From NCBI GenBank assembly GCA_913058575.1, contig CAJXRF010000008.1:35051-99050 (forward strand): a stretch of DNA of 64,000 nucleotides, read 5' to 3'. How positions within the stretch are numbered: the first letter of the stretch is position 1; each line of letters begins with the position of its first letter. Under the pieces are notes generated by a model. The model saw only the letters and a program-made list of their open reading frames with translations. It made no database searches and was not told the origin of the DNA. Made by a program: the position numbers and the translations under genes. The DNA comes from an uncultured Bermanella sp. (lineage in GTDB: Bacteria; Pseudomonadota; Gammaproteobacteria; Pseudomonadales; Oceanobacteraceae). Below, piece after piece: positions 19,457 through 28,174 of this stretch.

Positions 19457-21046
19457 TTAGTGCCTAAAGTGACGCATGCCTGTGAAGACCATAGCCATGC
19501 CCGCTTCATCGGCTGCAGCAATCACTTCTTCATCACGAATGGATCCACCTGGCTGAATGACAGCAGCAATACCCACTTTAGCCGCATTATCAATGCCATC
19601 ACGGAATGGGAAAAAGGCGTCACTGGCCATAACAGAACCAGCTACTTCAAGACCAGCGTGTTCGGCTTTGATGGCCGCGATACGGGCTGAATTAACTCGG
19701 CTCATTTGACCAGCGCCCACACCAATGGTTTGGCGGTCGTTGGCGTATACAATGGCATTTGATTTAACAAATTTAGCCACTTTCCAAGCAAAGATTAAGT
19801 CGTGTAACTCTTTTTCGGTCGGCTGACGTTTAGTGACAACTTTTAAATCATCCACTGTAATCATACCGTGATCACGGTCTTGAACTAACAAGCCACCGTT
19901 AACACGTTTAAAGTCAAAGGCTGCAGTGCGCTCTTTTGGCCATTCGCCTGTTTCTAATACGCGTACATTTTTCTTGGCGGCCAATACTGCTTTTGCTTCG
20001 CTTGAAACAGAAGGGGCGATGATGACTTCAACAAATTGACGCTCACTAATGCTGGTAGCGGTTTCGCCATCTAGCTCGCGGTTGAATGCGATAATGCCGC
20101 CAAAGGCTGATTCTGTATCCGTTGCAAAGGCAAGGTCGTAAGCTTCTTTAATGCCTTTTTCACTTACCGCCACACCACAAGGGTTAGCGTGTTTAACAAT
20201 GACGCAAGCGGGTTTAACAAATGACTTTACACACTCAAGGGCTGCATCGGTATCGGCAACATTATTGAACGACAACTCTTTACCTTGTAATTGCGTAGCA
20301 GTAGCAATCGAAGCTTCTTGTTGATTGGCTTCCACATAAAAAGCGGCTTTTTGATGTGGGTTTTCGCCGTAACGCATGTCTTGCGACTTGATAAACTGAG
20401 TATTAAACGTGCGAGGGAATAAACCTTTATTGTCAGTGCTCAACTCTTCGGCATTTTGATCAATGCGGCCAAGGTAGTTAGCAATCATGCCGTCATAGGC
20501 TGCTGTATGTTCAAAGGCTTTAAGGGCAAGGTCAAAGCGAATTTTATCACTTAGGCCATTTTGGCTTTCTAGCTCATTTAATACATTGCTGTAATCACTG
20601 GCGTTTACCACAATGCCCACGTGAGCATTGTTTTTAGCGGCTGAACGAACCATGGTTGGTCCGCCAATGTCGATGTTTTCAATGGCGTTAGCGAGCGTGC
20701 AATCAGGATCAGCGGTAGTGGCTTCAAATGGATAAAGATTTACCACTACTAAGTCGATAGGGTTGATGCCGTGTTCCTGCATAACTGCATCATCTTGACC
20801 ACGACGGCCTAGTACACCACCGTGAATTTTTGGGTGAAGTGTTTTGACACGTCCATCCATCATTTCTGGGAAGCCTGTGTAATCAGACACTTCAACGGCC
20901 GCGACATTGTTATCACATAGCAATTTGTAGGTTCCGCCAGTGGACAGAATCTCTACATTTTTAGAAGCCAAGGCTTTCGCAAACTCAACAATGCCAGTCT
21001 TATCAGAAACGCTGATGAGGGCACGACGTACAGGAGTAATGGTCAT
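19457..21046 (-). CDS. purH: PurH, AICAR transformylase / IMP cyclohydrolase
   Basis: A 529-residue bifunctional enzyme for the last two steps of IMP synthesis: an N-terminal cyclohydrolase (about 1-200, including [17 protein letters not shown] and [16 protein letters not shown]) and a C-terminal formyltransferase (about 200-529, with [12 protein letters not shown] and the catalytic [20 protein letters not shown]). The start is taken as the ATG at 21046, giving the standard length; the TTG at 21055 adds three residues with no benefit. It follows fis by 79 bp on the same strand. Confidence 0.96.
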   Translation of the reverse strand: MTITPVRRALISVSDKTGIVEFAKALASKNVEILSTGGTYKLLCDNNVAAVEVSDYTGFPEMMDGRVKTLHPKIHGGVLGRRGQDDAVMQEHGINPIDLVVVNLYPFEATTADPDCTLANAIENIDIGGPTMVRSAAKNNAHVGIVVNASDYSNVLNELESQNGLSDKIRFDLALKAFEHTAAYDGMIANYLGRIDQNAEELSTDNKGLFPRTFNTQFIKSQDMRYGENPHQKAAFYVEANQQEASIATATQLQGKELSFNNVADTDAALECVKSFVKPACVIVKHANPCGVAVSEKGIKEAYDLAFATDTESAFGGIIAFNRELDGETATSISERQFVEVIIAPSVSSEAKAVLAAKKNVRVLETGEWPKERTAAFDFKRVNGGLLVQDRDHGMITVDDLKVVTKRQPTEKELHDLIFAWKVAKFVKSNAIVYANDRQTIGVGAGQMSRVNSARIAAIKAEHAGLEVAGSVMASDAFFPFRDGIDNAAKVGIAAVIQPGGSIRDEEVIAAADEAGMAMVFTGMRHFRH

Positions 21047-21125
21047 ATTGATCAATCGGTCAGATTTTCAGGGTTTAGAAAAAATTAACGCTGCAAAGAG
21101 CAGCGTTAATGATAAACGTTTCGGC

Positions 21126-21428
21126 CTAAAGCATGCCGTATTGTTTAAGCTTTTTACGCAGGGTTCCGCGGTTCAGCCCTAGTAAAACAGATGCTTTAGT
21201 TTGGTTATCCTTGGTGTAGCGCATTACCACTTCTAACAAAGGGGCTTCAACTTCAGATAAAACCATGTCATACACTTCTGTAACGGGTTGGCCGTCTAGT
21301 TGTGCGAAATAGCTTTCTAAGGCTTTTTCAACGCTGTCGCGTAGAGTTTGCGTATTTTCTGCTGGTAGCTGTGTAGTGTTGCTCGTATCTACAGGGTTGC
21401 TCACCACTGGTGCTTCGTGGATGCTCAT
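21126..21428 (-). CDS. fis: Fis, nucleoid-associated DNA-bending protein
   Basis: A 100-residue Fis protein. The C-terminal helix-turn-helix [24 protein letters not shown] is nearly identical to known Fis, and the N-terminal half carries the dimer helices. It bends DNA at rRNA promoters and recombination sites. The start ATG overlaps the dusB stop (ATGA arrangement), the classic dusB-fis operon seen across gammaproteobacteria, so translation is probably coupled. Confidence 0.97.
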   Translation of the reverse strand: MSIHEAPVVSNPVDTSNTTQLPAENTQTLRDSVEKALESYFAQLDGQPVTEVYDMVLSEVEAPLLEVVMRYTKDNQTKASVLLGLNRGTLRKKLKQYGML

Positions 21429-22408
21429 GCCGCTTGTTCCTTCCCCGGTTGTTCAAAAAAAGTCGTTATAAGTGTTATTTGATCTTCAAGGCTTTCCAGT
21501 TGGTTAAACTGTTTGCGTATCGCCCGATGATCACCGTGTGCCTGCAAATACCAGCCCACGTGTTTTCTCGCAATTCTTACCCCCATGTAATCGCCGTAAA
21601 AGTCGTATAGCGCCTGTAAATGACCTAACAGGGTTTGCTTAACTTCTAATAGCGTGGGAGCCGCTAATAACTGGCCGCTTTCTAAGAAATGATTAATTTC
21701 TCGGAAAATCCAAGGTCGCCCTTGTGCTGCCCGGCCGAGCATGACGCCATCGGCCTTGGTGTAATCCAGAACAAATTTGGCCTGTTGCGGAGTTTGAATG
21801 TCTCCGTTGGCCAATACTGGAATGGATACCATCTCTTTAACCAACTTGATGGTGTCGTATTCCACTTGTCCTTTATAAGCGCAAGCTCGGGTACGACCAT
21901 GAATGGCCAATGCCTGAATGCCTGCATCTTGTGCTATTTGTGCCAGTGTTGGGGCATTTTTAAAATCAGGCGCCCAACCAGTACGCATTTTGAGGGTGAC
22001 CGGTACATCCACGGCATCCACCACAGCATGCAAAATATCTTTTACCAAAGCTTCATCTTTCATCAGTGCACTGCCGGCAGCCTTATTACAGACTTTTTTG
22101 GCAGGACAACCCATGTTGATGTCGATAATTTGCGCGCCATTGGCCACACTCATGATGGCTGCTTGAGCCATCATCTCAGGGTCTCCACCGGCTATTTGTA
22201 CCGATATAGGGCCTGCTTCTCCGGTGTGATCCAATCGGGTTTGAGATTTACGGGTATTCCATAAGCTCACGTCCGACGTCACCATTTCACCCACTACCAA
22301 TCCAGCGCCAAGTTCACGACACAATTGCCTAAAGGGTCTATCTGTCACACCTGCCATAGGAGCAAGTACCACAGGAGTTTTAATTTGGTACGGGCCAATT
22401 TGAAACAT
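21425..22408 (-). CDS. dusB: DusB, tRNA-dihydrouridine synthase
   Basis: A 327-residue FMN-dependent TIM-barrel enzyme that reduces uridines in the tRNA D-loop. Signatures: [21 protein letters not shown] at the N-terminus, [19 protein letters not shown] with the active-site cysteine, [20 protein letters not shown], and [14 protein letters not shown]. It overlaps fis by four bases and lies 188 bp downstream of the DUF3426 gene. Its promoter usually drives fis as well. Confidence 0.96.
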   Translation of the reverse strand: MFQIGPYQIKTPVVLAPMAGVTDRPFRQLCRELGAGLVVGEMVTSDVSLWNTRKSQTRLDHTGEAGPISVQIAGGDPEMMAQAAIMSVANGAQIIDINMGCPAKKVCNKAAGSALMKDEALVKDILHAVVDAVDVPVTLKMRTGWAPDFKNAPTLAQIAQDAGIQALAIHGRTRACAYKGQVEYDTIKLVKEMVSIPVLANGDIQTPQQAKFVLDYTKADGVMLGRAAQGRPWIFREINHFLESGQLLAAPTLLEVKQTLLGHLQALYDFYGDYMGVRIARKHVGWYLQAHGDHRAIRKQFNQLESLEDQITLITTFFEQPGKEQAA

Positions 22409-22596
22409 GTGTGTCGTTTTGGTTGTTTTTTGGTCTGTTAGGGGCGGCTATCATACGCGCAAATTAGGGTGGGTAAAAGTCTTGATCGGGTAAGAATTGA
22501 GCTATTTTGCATCTATTTAATCGGTTTAATCACCATAGAAAATGTCAATACCGCTGAGGCAGAATATTTGCATTTTTTAGCTGCCATTTGGCCCGT

Positions 22597-23859
22597 TTAA
22601 GGGGCCAAAAAGCGCACTTGATAATTATTGGCGCCTTTGCCTGGGTCGGCAATTTCCAGTGCAATATGAATTGGGGTGTGAACGGGCATCATGGTCAGCC
22701 CAGAGGCTTCGCCTGCCAAATACTCATCAGGTGCAAACAATCGGTGGGCAATGACCTTGCCACCAGCATTGCTAAAAGAAAGCTCTAACTTTGGAAAGGG
22801 CTGGGTAAATTCGGCACTGTTCATGAATAAAACGTCAATCATGAGGGCATTTTTATATTTGGGGTGACTGCTCACTTGTGGGCTAGCAGTGGTGCGTATG
22901 CGACCAAGGTCGTAGCTTGAGGGCAGAGTACAGCCTAAAGACTGACAGGCCAATTTATACCAAGGACGATAGCTGTCTTGGCGGGCCCACTGGTCAAAAT
23001 TAAAGTAAGCGGTCTGTGCCAGCAGAGCACCAATCATAATGATACAGGCTAATCCCATTAGGACGGCTTTGTGGCGTTTTTTCCGCTGAGGTAAACTTAA
23101 ATCAAGAGGAGCCGCTTCAAACTGATCAAAGGATGCGCCAATGGTTTGATTTGGAAAAATATCTTTTTTGGGCTGCTTGGGCTTGACCTTGGGGGCTTCT
23201 TTAACGGGAGGGGCCTTAGATTTTGGCGCAGACTCAAAATCTTCGCTGTCATCTAATAATGCGTGGGCCCAAGACTCATCGTCACTTTCACTGTCTTTAA
23301 CAGTGGCTTCTAAATCATTTCTCGGGGTGGAAAAGGCCCCGCTTTTGTCTTCGGTATCTAAGGATAGAAAGTCTTCGTTAAATTCTATTGCTTTAGGCGA
23401 GGCCTTTTCGTCCTCAATGAGGCCGTTGTCATCATCAATTAAAAAGTCATCATCTATGTGGCCGCTATCATCGATGATGTCGCTAAAATCTAATCTAGGA
23501 TCAAGGTCATCATCACTGCTTGAGGGTGTCTGCTCACGCTTCTTTTGACTGGGCTTGTCTATGTAACCGTTATCATCAATTAAACCGCCATCATCGTCTT
23601 CAATAAAATCTTCATTAATGACGGTCTGGGTCTCAGCCTTTTTATCATCAAGGCCTTGGTCATCTGAAAATAAATCCTGAGTGCGATCATCTTGCACGGC
23701 AGGGGTCTCTTCAATCACCGTTTGAAAATGTTCGGCTGCCCGAAACACATTCAGACACGCACCACAGCGTACTGCTCCATTTGCCACTTTAAGCTGGGCA
23801 GGAGTTATTCGGAATGTGGTGTCACACTTAGGGCACTGTGTTATGCGAGTCTGATCCAT
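22597..23859 (-). CDS. MJ0042 zinc-ribbon / DUF3426 membrane protein with acidic repeats
   Basis: A 420-residue protein between prmA and dusB, as in pseudomonads. Residues 8-40 form an MJ0042 zinc ribbon (CPKCDTTFRITPAQ then CGACLNVFRA). Residues about 60-215 are very acidic and contain short repeats of the form IDDxGxIDD (for example GGLIDDNGYID, IIDDSGHIDDDF, IDDDNGLIEDE). After a lysine/proline-rich stretch comes one membrane helix (about 268-285) and a C-terminal DUF3426 domain. The function of the family is unknown. The topology suggests a cytoplasmic zinc ribbon and a periplasmic DUF3426 domain. Confidence 0.88.
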   Translation of the reverse strand: MDQTRITQCPKCDTTFRITPAQLKVANGAVRCGACLNVFRAAEHFQTVIEETPAVQDDRTQDLFSDDQGLDDKKAETQTVINEDFIEDDDGGLIDDNGYIDKPSQKKREQTPSSSDDDLDPRLDFSDIIDDSGHIDDDFLIDDDNGLIEDEKASPKAIEFNEDFLSLDTEDKSGAFSTPRNDLEATVKDSESDDESWAHALLDDSEDFESAPKSKAPPVKEAPKVKPKQPKKDIFPNQTIGASFDQFEAAPLDLSLPQRKKRHKAVLMGLACIIMIGALLAQTAYFNFDQWARQDSYRPWYKLACQSLGCTLPSSYDLGRIRTTASPQVSSHPKYKNALMIDVLFMNSAEFTQPFPKLELSFSNAGGKVIAHRLFAPDEYLAGEASGLTMMPVHTPIHIALEIADPGKGANNYQVRFLAP

Positions 23860-23938
23860 ACTTTAATTATTATAAATTATCCAAAATTAGCAATGCGTCA
23901 CACTCTGATTAGTGACGCATTAGTCCTTTGTAGACTTT

Positions 23939-24832
23939 CTAAGCCTTTTTCTGTGCTGTAATTCGCACCCAACCGTCTTCTTCATCTACCCCAAGAATGT
24001 CGCATTCACTTTCATAAGCGTCGACCACTTCTTGAGCCTGACTGGCAAGAATACCACTTAATGCCAAATGCCCTTTGGGTAACAAGTAAGACAAAATTGG
24101 GTCTTTAAGTTCCACTAATGGGCCTGCCAATATGTTTGCTAACACCACTTCTACTTGAGTGTCAGGTGCATTTTCAGGCAGGTACAGTTCAATATCATCT
24201 TTATTGATATTGTTGTGCTCAGCATTCTCATTACTGGCTAGAATGGCTTGAGGGTCAATATCAATGCCCACCATATGTTTCGCACCCAGCAATAATGCTG
24301 CAATGCCTAAGATACCGCTCCCACAACCAAAGTCCACTACGCGTTTGTCGGTCAGTTCAAACTGATCAAGCCAGCGTAAACATAATGCGGTGGTGGCATG
24401 GGTGCCGGTTCCAAACGCTAGGCCTGGGTCTAACTTTAAGTTAACCGCCTTGCTATCTTCAGGTTCCAGCCAGCTAGGGCAAATCCATAAGCGTTCGCCA
24501 AACTTCATGGGCTTGAATGTATCCATCCACTCACGTACCCAGTCTTTATCTTCTACTAATTCTAATTTGTAACTTGGGAAGTCTTGCTGGTATTCATTTT
24601 GATAAAGCTGAGCAAGCTGCGCCATTTGTTCGCTAAGAGGTTGTTCAGCATCAAATAAAGCGATTAAGTTTACTTTATCCCACAGAGGGGTGGTGCCCAG
24701 AGCGGGTTCATAAATCGGTTGCTCAGCTGCGTCACGCATGGTCACTGCTTGGGCGCCAATGGCCAACAATAACTCTTCGATTTCTGAAGTTTTCTCAGAA
24801 TTTACTTCTAATATGGCTTGAATCCAGGACAT
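23939..24832 (-). CDS. prmA: PrmA, ribosomal protein L11 methyltransferase
   Basis: A 297-residue SAM-dependent enzyme that trimethylates L11. It has the small N-terminal L11-recognition domain (about 1-55) and a Rossmann methyltransferase domain with VVDFGCGSGILGIAALLLGA (motif I), GIDIDPQAI (motif II) and the NILAGPL motif. The GLAFGTGTHATTALCL segment upstream of motif I is diagnostic. It lies 79 bp upstream of the DUF3426 gene. In most relatives accB-accC lie between aroQ and prmA; they are absent here. Confidence 0.95.
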   Translation of the reverse strand: MSWIQAILEVNSEKTSEIEELLLAIGAQAVTMRDAAEQPIYEPALGTTPLWDKVNLIALFDAEQPLSEQMAQLAQLYQNEYQQDFPSYKLELVEDKDWVREWMDTFKPMKFGERLWICPSWLEPEDSKAVNLKLDPGLAFGTGTHATTALCLRWLDQFELTDKRVVDFGCGSGILGIAALLLGAKHMVGIDIDPQAILASNENAEHNNINKDDIELYLPENAPDTQVEVVLANILAGPLVELKDPILSYLLPKGHLALSGILASQAQEVVDAYESECDILGVDEEDGWVRITAQKKA

Positions 24833-25106
24833 GGCTACTTTGCTAAGTTATGGCGGTGGAAGTGGCTACGACACTGCCTTGCGAATATATGAAGGCTAAA
24901 TGCTGGTATTGGAGAATGGCAATCGCCAATTCGTCCCTTTTAAACATCATTTAGTATTGAGCGCTTACCAACAAACGCTTCCATTATAAGTACCTTGTAA
25001 AATTAAATAATAGGGCATTTATAAGGGCGCATACTATAGCCACATTGAAGACTGGAATCCAGTTAGGTTTTGCGCAGCGCGACCCAACCTCAAAGTGACC
25101 GTAAGA

Positions 25107-25550
25107 TTATTTTTTTTCCAATTGGGCCATGGCTGCTTGCAAGGCCAATTCATACCCCTGAATACCCAGGCCACAAATCACACCTACTGCCACGTCACTA
25201 AAATAACTGTGGGCTCTAAATGCTTCACGGGCATGAACATTGGAAATATGAACTTCAATAAACGGAATGTTTACCCCTAAGATCGCGTCACGAATGGCCA
25301 CACTGGTGTGGGTGAATGCGGCGGGGTTTATTAAAATAAAATCAATGCCTTCGCCTCTCGCCTCATGAATACGCTCAATAATTTCGTATTCAGCATTACT
25401 TTGAAAAGACAATAAATGGTGGCCTTTGGGTTTAGCAATCGCCATTAATTTTTTTTGAATATCATCCAATGTATCGGCACCATAAATTTCTGGTTCGCGG
25501 GTGCCAAGTAAATTTAAATTTGGACCATTTAATACAAGAATTGAAGCCAT
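25107..25550 (-). CDS. aroQ: AroQ, type II 3-dehydroquinate dehydratase
   Basis: A 147-residue type II dehydroquinase of the shikimate pathway. All signatures are present: [19 protein letters not shown] with the catalytic tyrosine, the flexible-loop arginine, [19 protein letters not shown], and [17 protein letters not shown] with the catalytic histidine. The length is typical. Normally accBC follows, but here a 274-bp noncoding gap leads straight to prmA. That gap contains a small hairpin near 25065-25090 (AGGTT...GCGC...GCGC...AACCT). Confidence 0.96.
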   Translation of the reverse strand: MASILVLNGPNLNLLGTREPEIYGADTLDDIQKKLMAIAKPKGHHLLSFQSNAEYEIIERIHEARGEGIDFILINPAAFTHTSVAIRDAILGVNIPFIEVHISNVHAREAFRAHSYFSDVAVGVICGLGIQGYELALQAAMAQLEKK

Positions 25551-25611
25551 AATAGGTGCACTTAAATAGGAAGTTAATAAACCGCAGTTTGCCTAAAGCC
25601 AGACAAACTGT

Positions 25612-27246
25612 CTAGGGAGCCGCTGGGGTGTCATGAATATAAAGTTGAACATTATTGCGCCCTTGGCGTTTTGCTTGGTATAAGGCTTCATCGGCATGTT
25701 TAATGATGTGTTCAAAATTATCCCCGGTGAAACTGCAAATTCCGCAAGAGAAACTCACTTTAAACTCTGTGTCCCCTGCGCTGTGTTCCAATTGGCTGAA
25801 AACTTCACGAATTTCATTCATAACATGCAACGCATCTTTGTCCTGTGTGTCAGCCAGTATCACAGCAAACTCTTCACCACCATAGCGCCCGATACTGTCA
25901 CTGTGGCGCAGGCGTTGTTTTAAAAATAACGATAAAGCGGAGATAACTTTGTCTCCCACTGGGTGGCCGTAGCTATCGTTAACCTTTTTAAAAAAATCAA
26001 TGTCTACCATGGCAAAACACAGAGGTTTGTTATGTTCTTTGGCTTGGCGGCAAGCTTGCTGTAAGCGGTCGAGAATATGAGTGTGGTTATACAAACCGGT
26101 GAGGCTGTCACGAACAATTAAATTATTTAAAACCCGTGCTCTTTCTCCACGATTTTGTACCGTAGCAATGAGGTGCTTAGGGTCTATTGGTTTGGTGAGA
26201 AAATCGTCTCCCCCTTGTTTCATAGCGCTTAACTGAATATCTCGATCCTCTTCGCCGGATAAAAACAATATGGGTAAGCGTAAATATTCAGGTTGCTGGC
26301 GAATTACGGAGGCTAGTTCGGTACCTGTGCAACCTGGCATGTACATATCCATTACAATTATTTCAGGTTGAAAGTCTTCCATGGCATGTAAAATTTCCAT
26401 GGGATTAGTGACCACGTAGGTCAGCATTCCAACTGAGCTAAACGCTTTTTCACAAAAGCGAGCTTGGCTTTTAGAGTCATCCATTACCAATACTTTTAAT
26501 GGGGACAAAGCGGTGGCGCTGTAGAATTTTTCCACGGAGCGAATGAGCTGTGGTACGGCAGGGCGCACATAGAAATACGTGCCACCTGCTCGGCAGGCGA
26601 TTAGTCGCTGTTGCAAGGTGGCGCTGTACTCTTCCGTTAAAAATACGACTTCGGCTTTGCTACTTTTAGTGGTGTGCTGATATTGCATCAAGGCTAGGCC
26701 TTGTTCATTTTCGTGGAAGTGAATATCCACAATAAAGGCGCTGGCTTCTTGCTGTAAGGACTGCTCTTGGAAATGCTTAGGGCTTTCAATGACAATGCTT
26801 GGAATATCAAAATGATTTAGTTGTTCTGTTAGTTTATTGGCCAGTTCAGGTTGTACTAATAAAAGCACCGGTTTTTTATTGGGGATATGTTGGTCTATAT
26901 CATGGTTTTTATCATTTCGACGTAACGAGAATTGCCCTAAATCATAAATGGCTTGGTGGACCTCGTGTAGCGCTGGCTTGTCCAGTTTGGTGGTGGTGTT
27001 TTGTAAGGCTGTGAGCAGAGTGTCAATTTGATGAGCTTGCTTTAATAAGTCTTCGGTTTCAAAGCGTTGGGCGTGGCGAATGAGATTTTTGGTGATATGC
27101 GCTAATTCGTCAATATTTGAAAGTCTAATGCCGGGCGCTTGCATGGCTCGCCAACGATTTACTAGCACTCGCACTTGGTTAGTTACCCGATTGGCAAAGT
27201 GACGCCTTAAGGCATCGGATTGTGATTCCTGCTCGGTATGGCTCAT
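25612..27246 (-). CDS. Two-receiver GGDEF diguanylate cyclase (PleD-like)
   Basis: A 544-residue signalling protein: an N-terminal helical region (about 1-120, possibly HPt-like), a degenerate receiver (about 127-245), a full receiver (about 253-370, phospho-acceptor D300 in IIVMDMYMPGCTG), and a GGDEF domain (about 380-540). The active site reads GGEEF at 456-460. The inhibitory RxxD site is present (RHSD, five residues before GGEEF), so activity should be product-inhibited. It makes c-di-GMP. A GAGG ribosome-binding site precedes the ATG. It is divergent from lapG-lapD, a natural downstream reader of c-di-GMP. Confidence 0.93.
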   Translation of the reverse strand: MSHTEQESQSDALRRHFANRVTNQVRVLVNRWRAMQAPGIRLSNIDELAHITKNLIRHAQRFETEDLLKQAHQIDTLLTALQNTTTKLDKPALHEVHQAIYDLGQFSLRRNDKNHDIDQHIPNKKPVLLLVQPELANKLTEQLNHFDIPSIVIESPKHFQEQSLQQEASAFIVDIHFHENEQGLALMQYQHTTKSSKAEVVFLTEEYSATLQQRLIACRAGGTYFYVRPAVPQLIRSVEKFYSATALSPLKVLVMDDSKSQARFCEKAFSSVGMLTYVVTNPMEILHAMEDFQPEIIVMDMYMPGCTGTELASVIRQQPEYLRLPILFLSGEEDRDIQLSAMKQGGDDFLTKPIDPKHLIATVQNRGERARVLNNLIVRDSLTGLYNHTHILDRLQQACRQAKEHNKPLCFAMVDIDFFKKVNDSYGHPVGDKVISALSLFLKQRLRHSDSIGRYGGEEFAVILADTQDKDALHVMNEIREVFSQLEHSAGDTEFKVSFSCGICSFTGDNFEHIIKHADEALYQAKRQGRNNVQLYIHDTPAAP

Positions 27247-27368
27247 TTGGGCCTCACTGTTATCCCTTATCTGATTCTAGCAAGGATTTATTAAGGTGCT
27301 TGGGGGAAGTTCACATTCTTATCTAACCGGTAGCCAGCTATGAAATTACCGCCATTAGGCTAGCCTGT

Positions 27369-28112
27369 ATGTATAAGCGCTTTGAAGTAGGGATGATGGC
27401 ATTGGCGAAGCAAGCAGGTTGGCAGGAGTATGCATACAATGCAGGCTTAATTGCGCTAAGTTGTTTGTTGATCATTTGTGTGGTGATTGCCGAAGGGGAA
27501 TCTAGGCTGGTGACGGCCGAATTAATAGCCAAGGCCAAGCAAACTTTCGGCGGTAGCATTCAAGAGACTTTAGAGGGGTGGGGGCAATCATTACAGGAGT
27601 CGCAGCAAGAAAGTGAGCTGGACAAACTAAGCCAGATTAATAATTACTTTAACAGACGTATCGCCTTTAAAAGTGATCTTAGCCACTGGAATAAAGAAGA
27701 CTATTGGGCCACACCCTTGGAAACCCTTGCCAGTTCTGGTGGGGATTGTGAAGATTACGTCATTGCCAAGTATTTCTCGCTCATTCATGCAGGGGTAGAT
27801 CAAAAAAAATTGCGCATTACCTATGTTAAAGCCCTTCGCTTAAATCAGGCACACATGGTGCTTGCTTATTACCCCAAACCCAAAGCAGATCCCTTAATAC
27901 TCGATAATCTTATAGGCCAAATTAAGCATGCCTCAAGGCGCCGTGATTTATCACCTGTTTACAGTTTTAATGGATATGGTATGTGGCTTGAGCGCATGAA
28001 AGGAGGCAGTATAAAAGTAGGGGACCCAAATCGCTTAAACATGTGGACAGATTTATTATTGAGAATGGAAGAGCAGGGCTTACAGGTGTTGTTGGCTAAC
28101 CCCAATCAATAG
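27369..28112 (+). CDS. lapG: LapG-type periplasmic cysteine protease
   Basis: A 247-residue transglutaminase-like cysteine protease (BTLCP family). An N-terminal membrane/signal segment (about 25-42) leads to the catalytic domain with C127 (GGDCEDYVIAKY), H162 (QAHMVLAYY) and D179 (LILDNL), the full triad. LapG cleaves large surface adhesins of the LapA type to release biofilm cells and is held in check by LapD when c-di-GMP is high. lapD follows 62 bp later. The start is uncertain, since downstream ATGs at 27393 and 27396 are possible. No LapA-like adhesin or its type I secretion genes lie in the window. Confidence 0.9.
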   Translation: MYKRFEVGMMALAKQAGWQEYAYNAGLIALSCLLIICVVIAEGESRLVTAELIAKAKQTFGGSIQETLEGWGQSLQESQQESELDKLSQINNYFNRRIAFKSDLSHWNKEDYWATPLETLASSGGDCEDYVIAKYFSLIHAGVDQKKLRITYVKALRLNQAHMVLAYYPKPKADPLILDNLIGQIKHASRRRDLSPVYSFNGYGMWLERMKGGSIKVGDPNRLNMWTDLLLRMEEQGLQVLLANPNQ

Positions 28113-28174
28113 CCTAGGTGTAAACGGATAATTTAACGGATGAAAAAATTCGCTTCTTTAAAGGTTAAAATAAT

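Noticed and set aside
21689..22264. 191-codon frame antisense to dusB
   Set aside because: It lies entirely within a highly conserved enzyme gene and has no independent features.
23168..23548. 126-codon serine-rich frame antisense to the DUF3426 gene
   Set aside because: It is the mirror of the acidic repeat region of a real gene; the serine richness follows from Asp/Glu codons on the other strand.
24833..25106. Broken accB remnant between aroQ and prmA
   Set aside because: I looked for the biotin-carrier motif (AMKM) and any open frame on either strand and found none.
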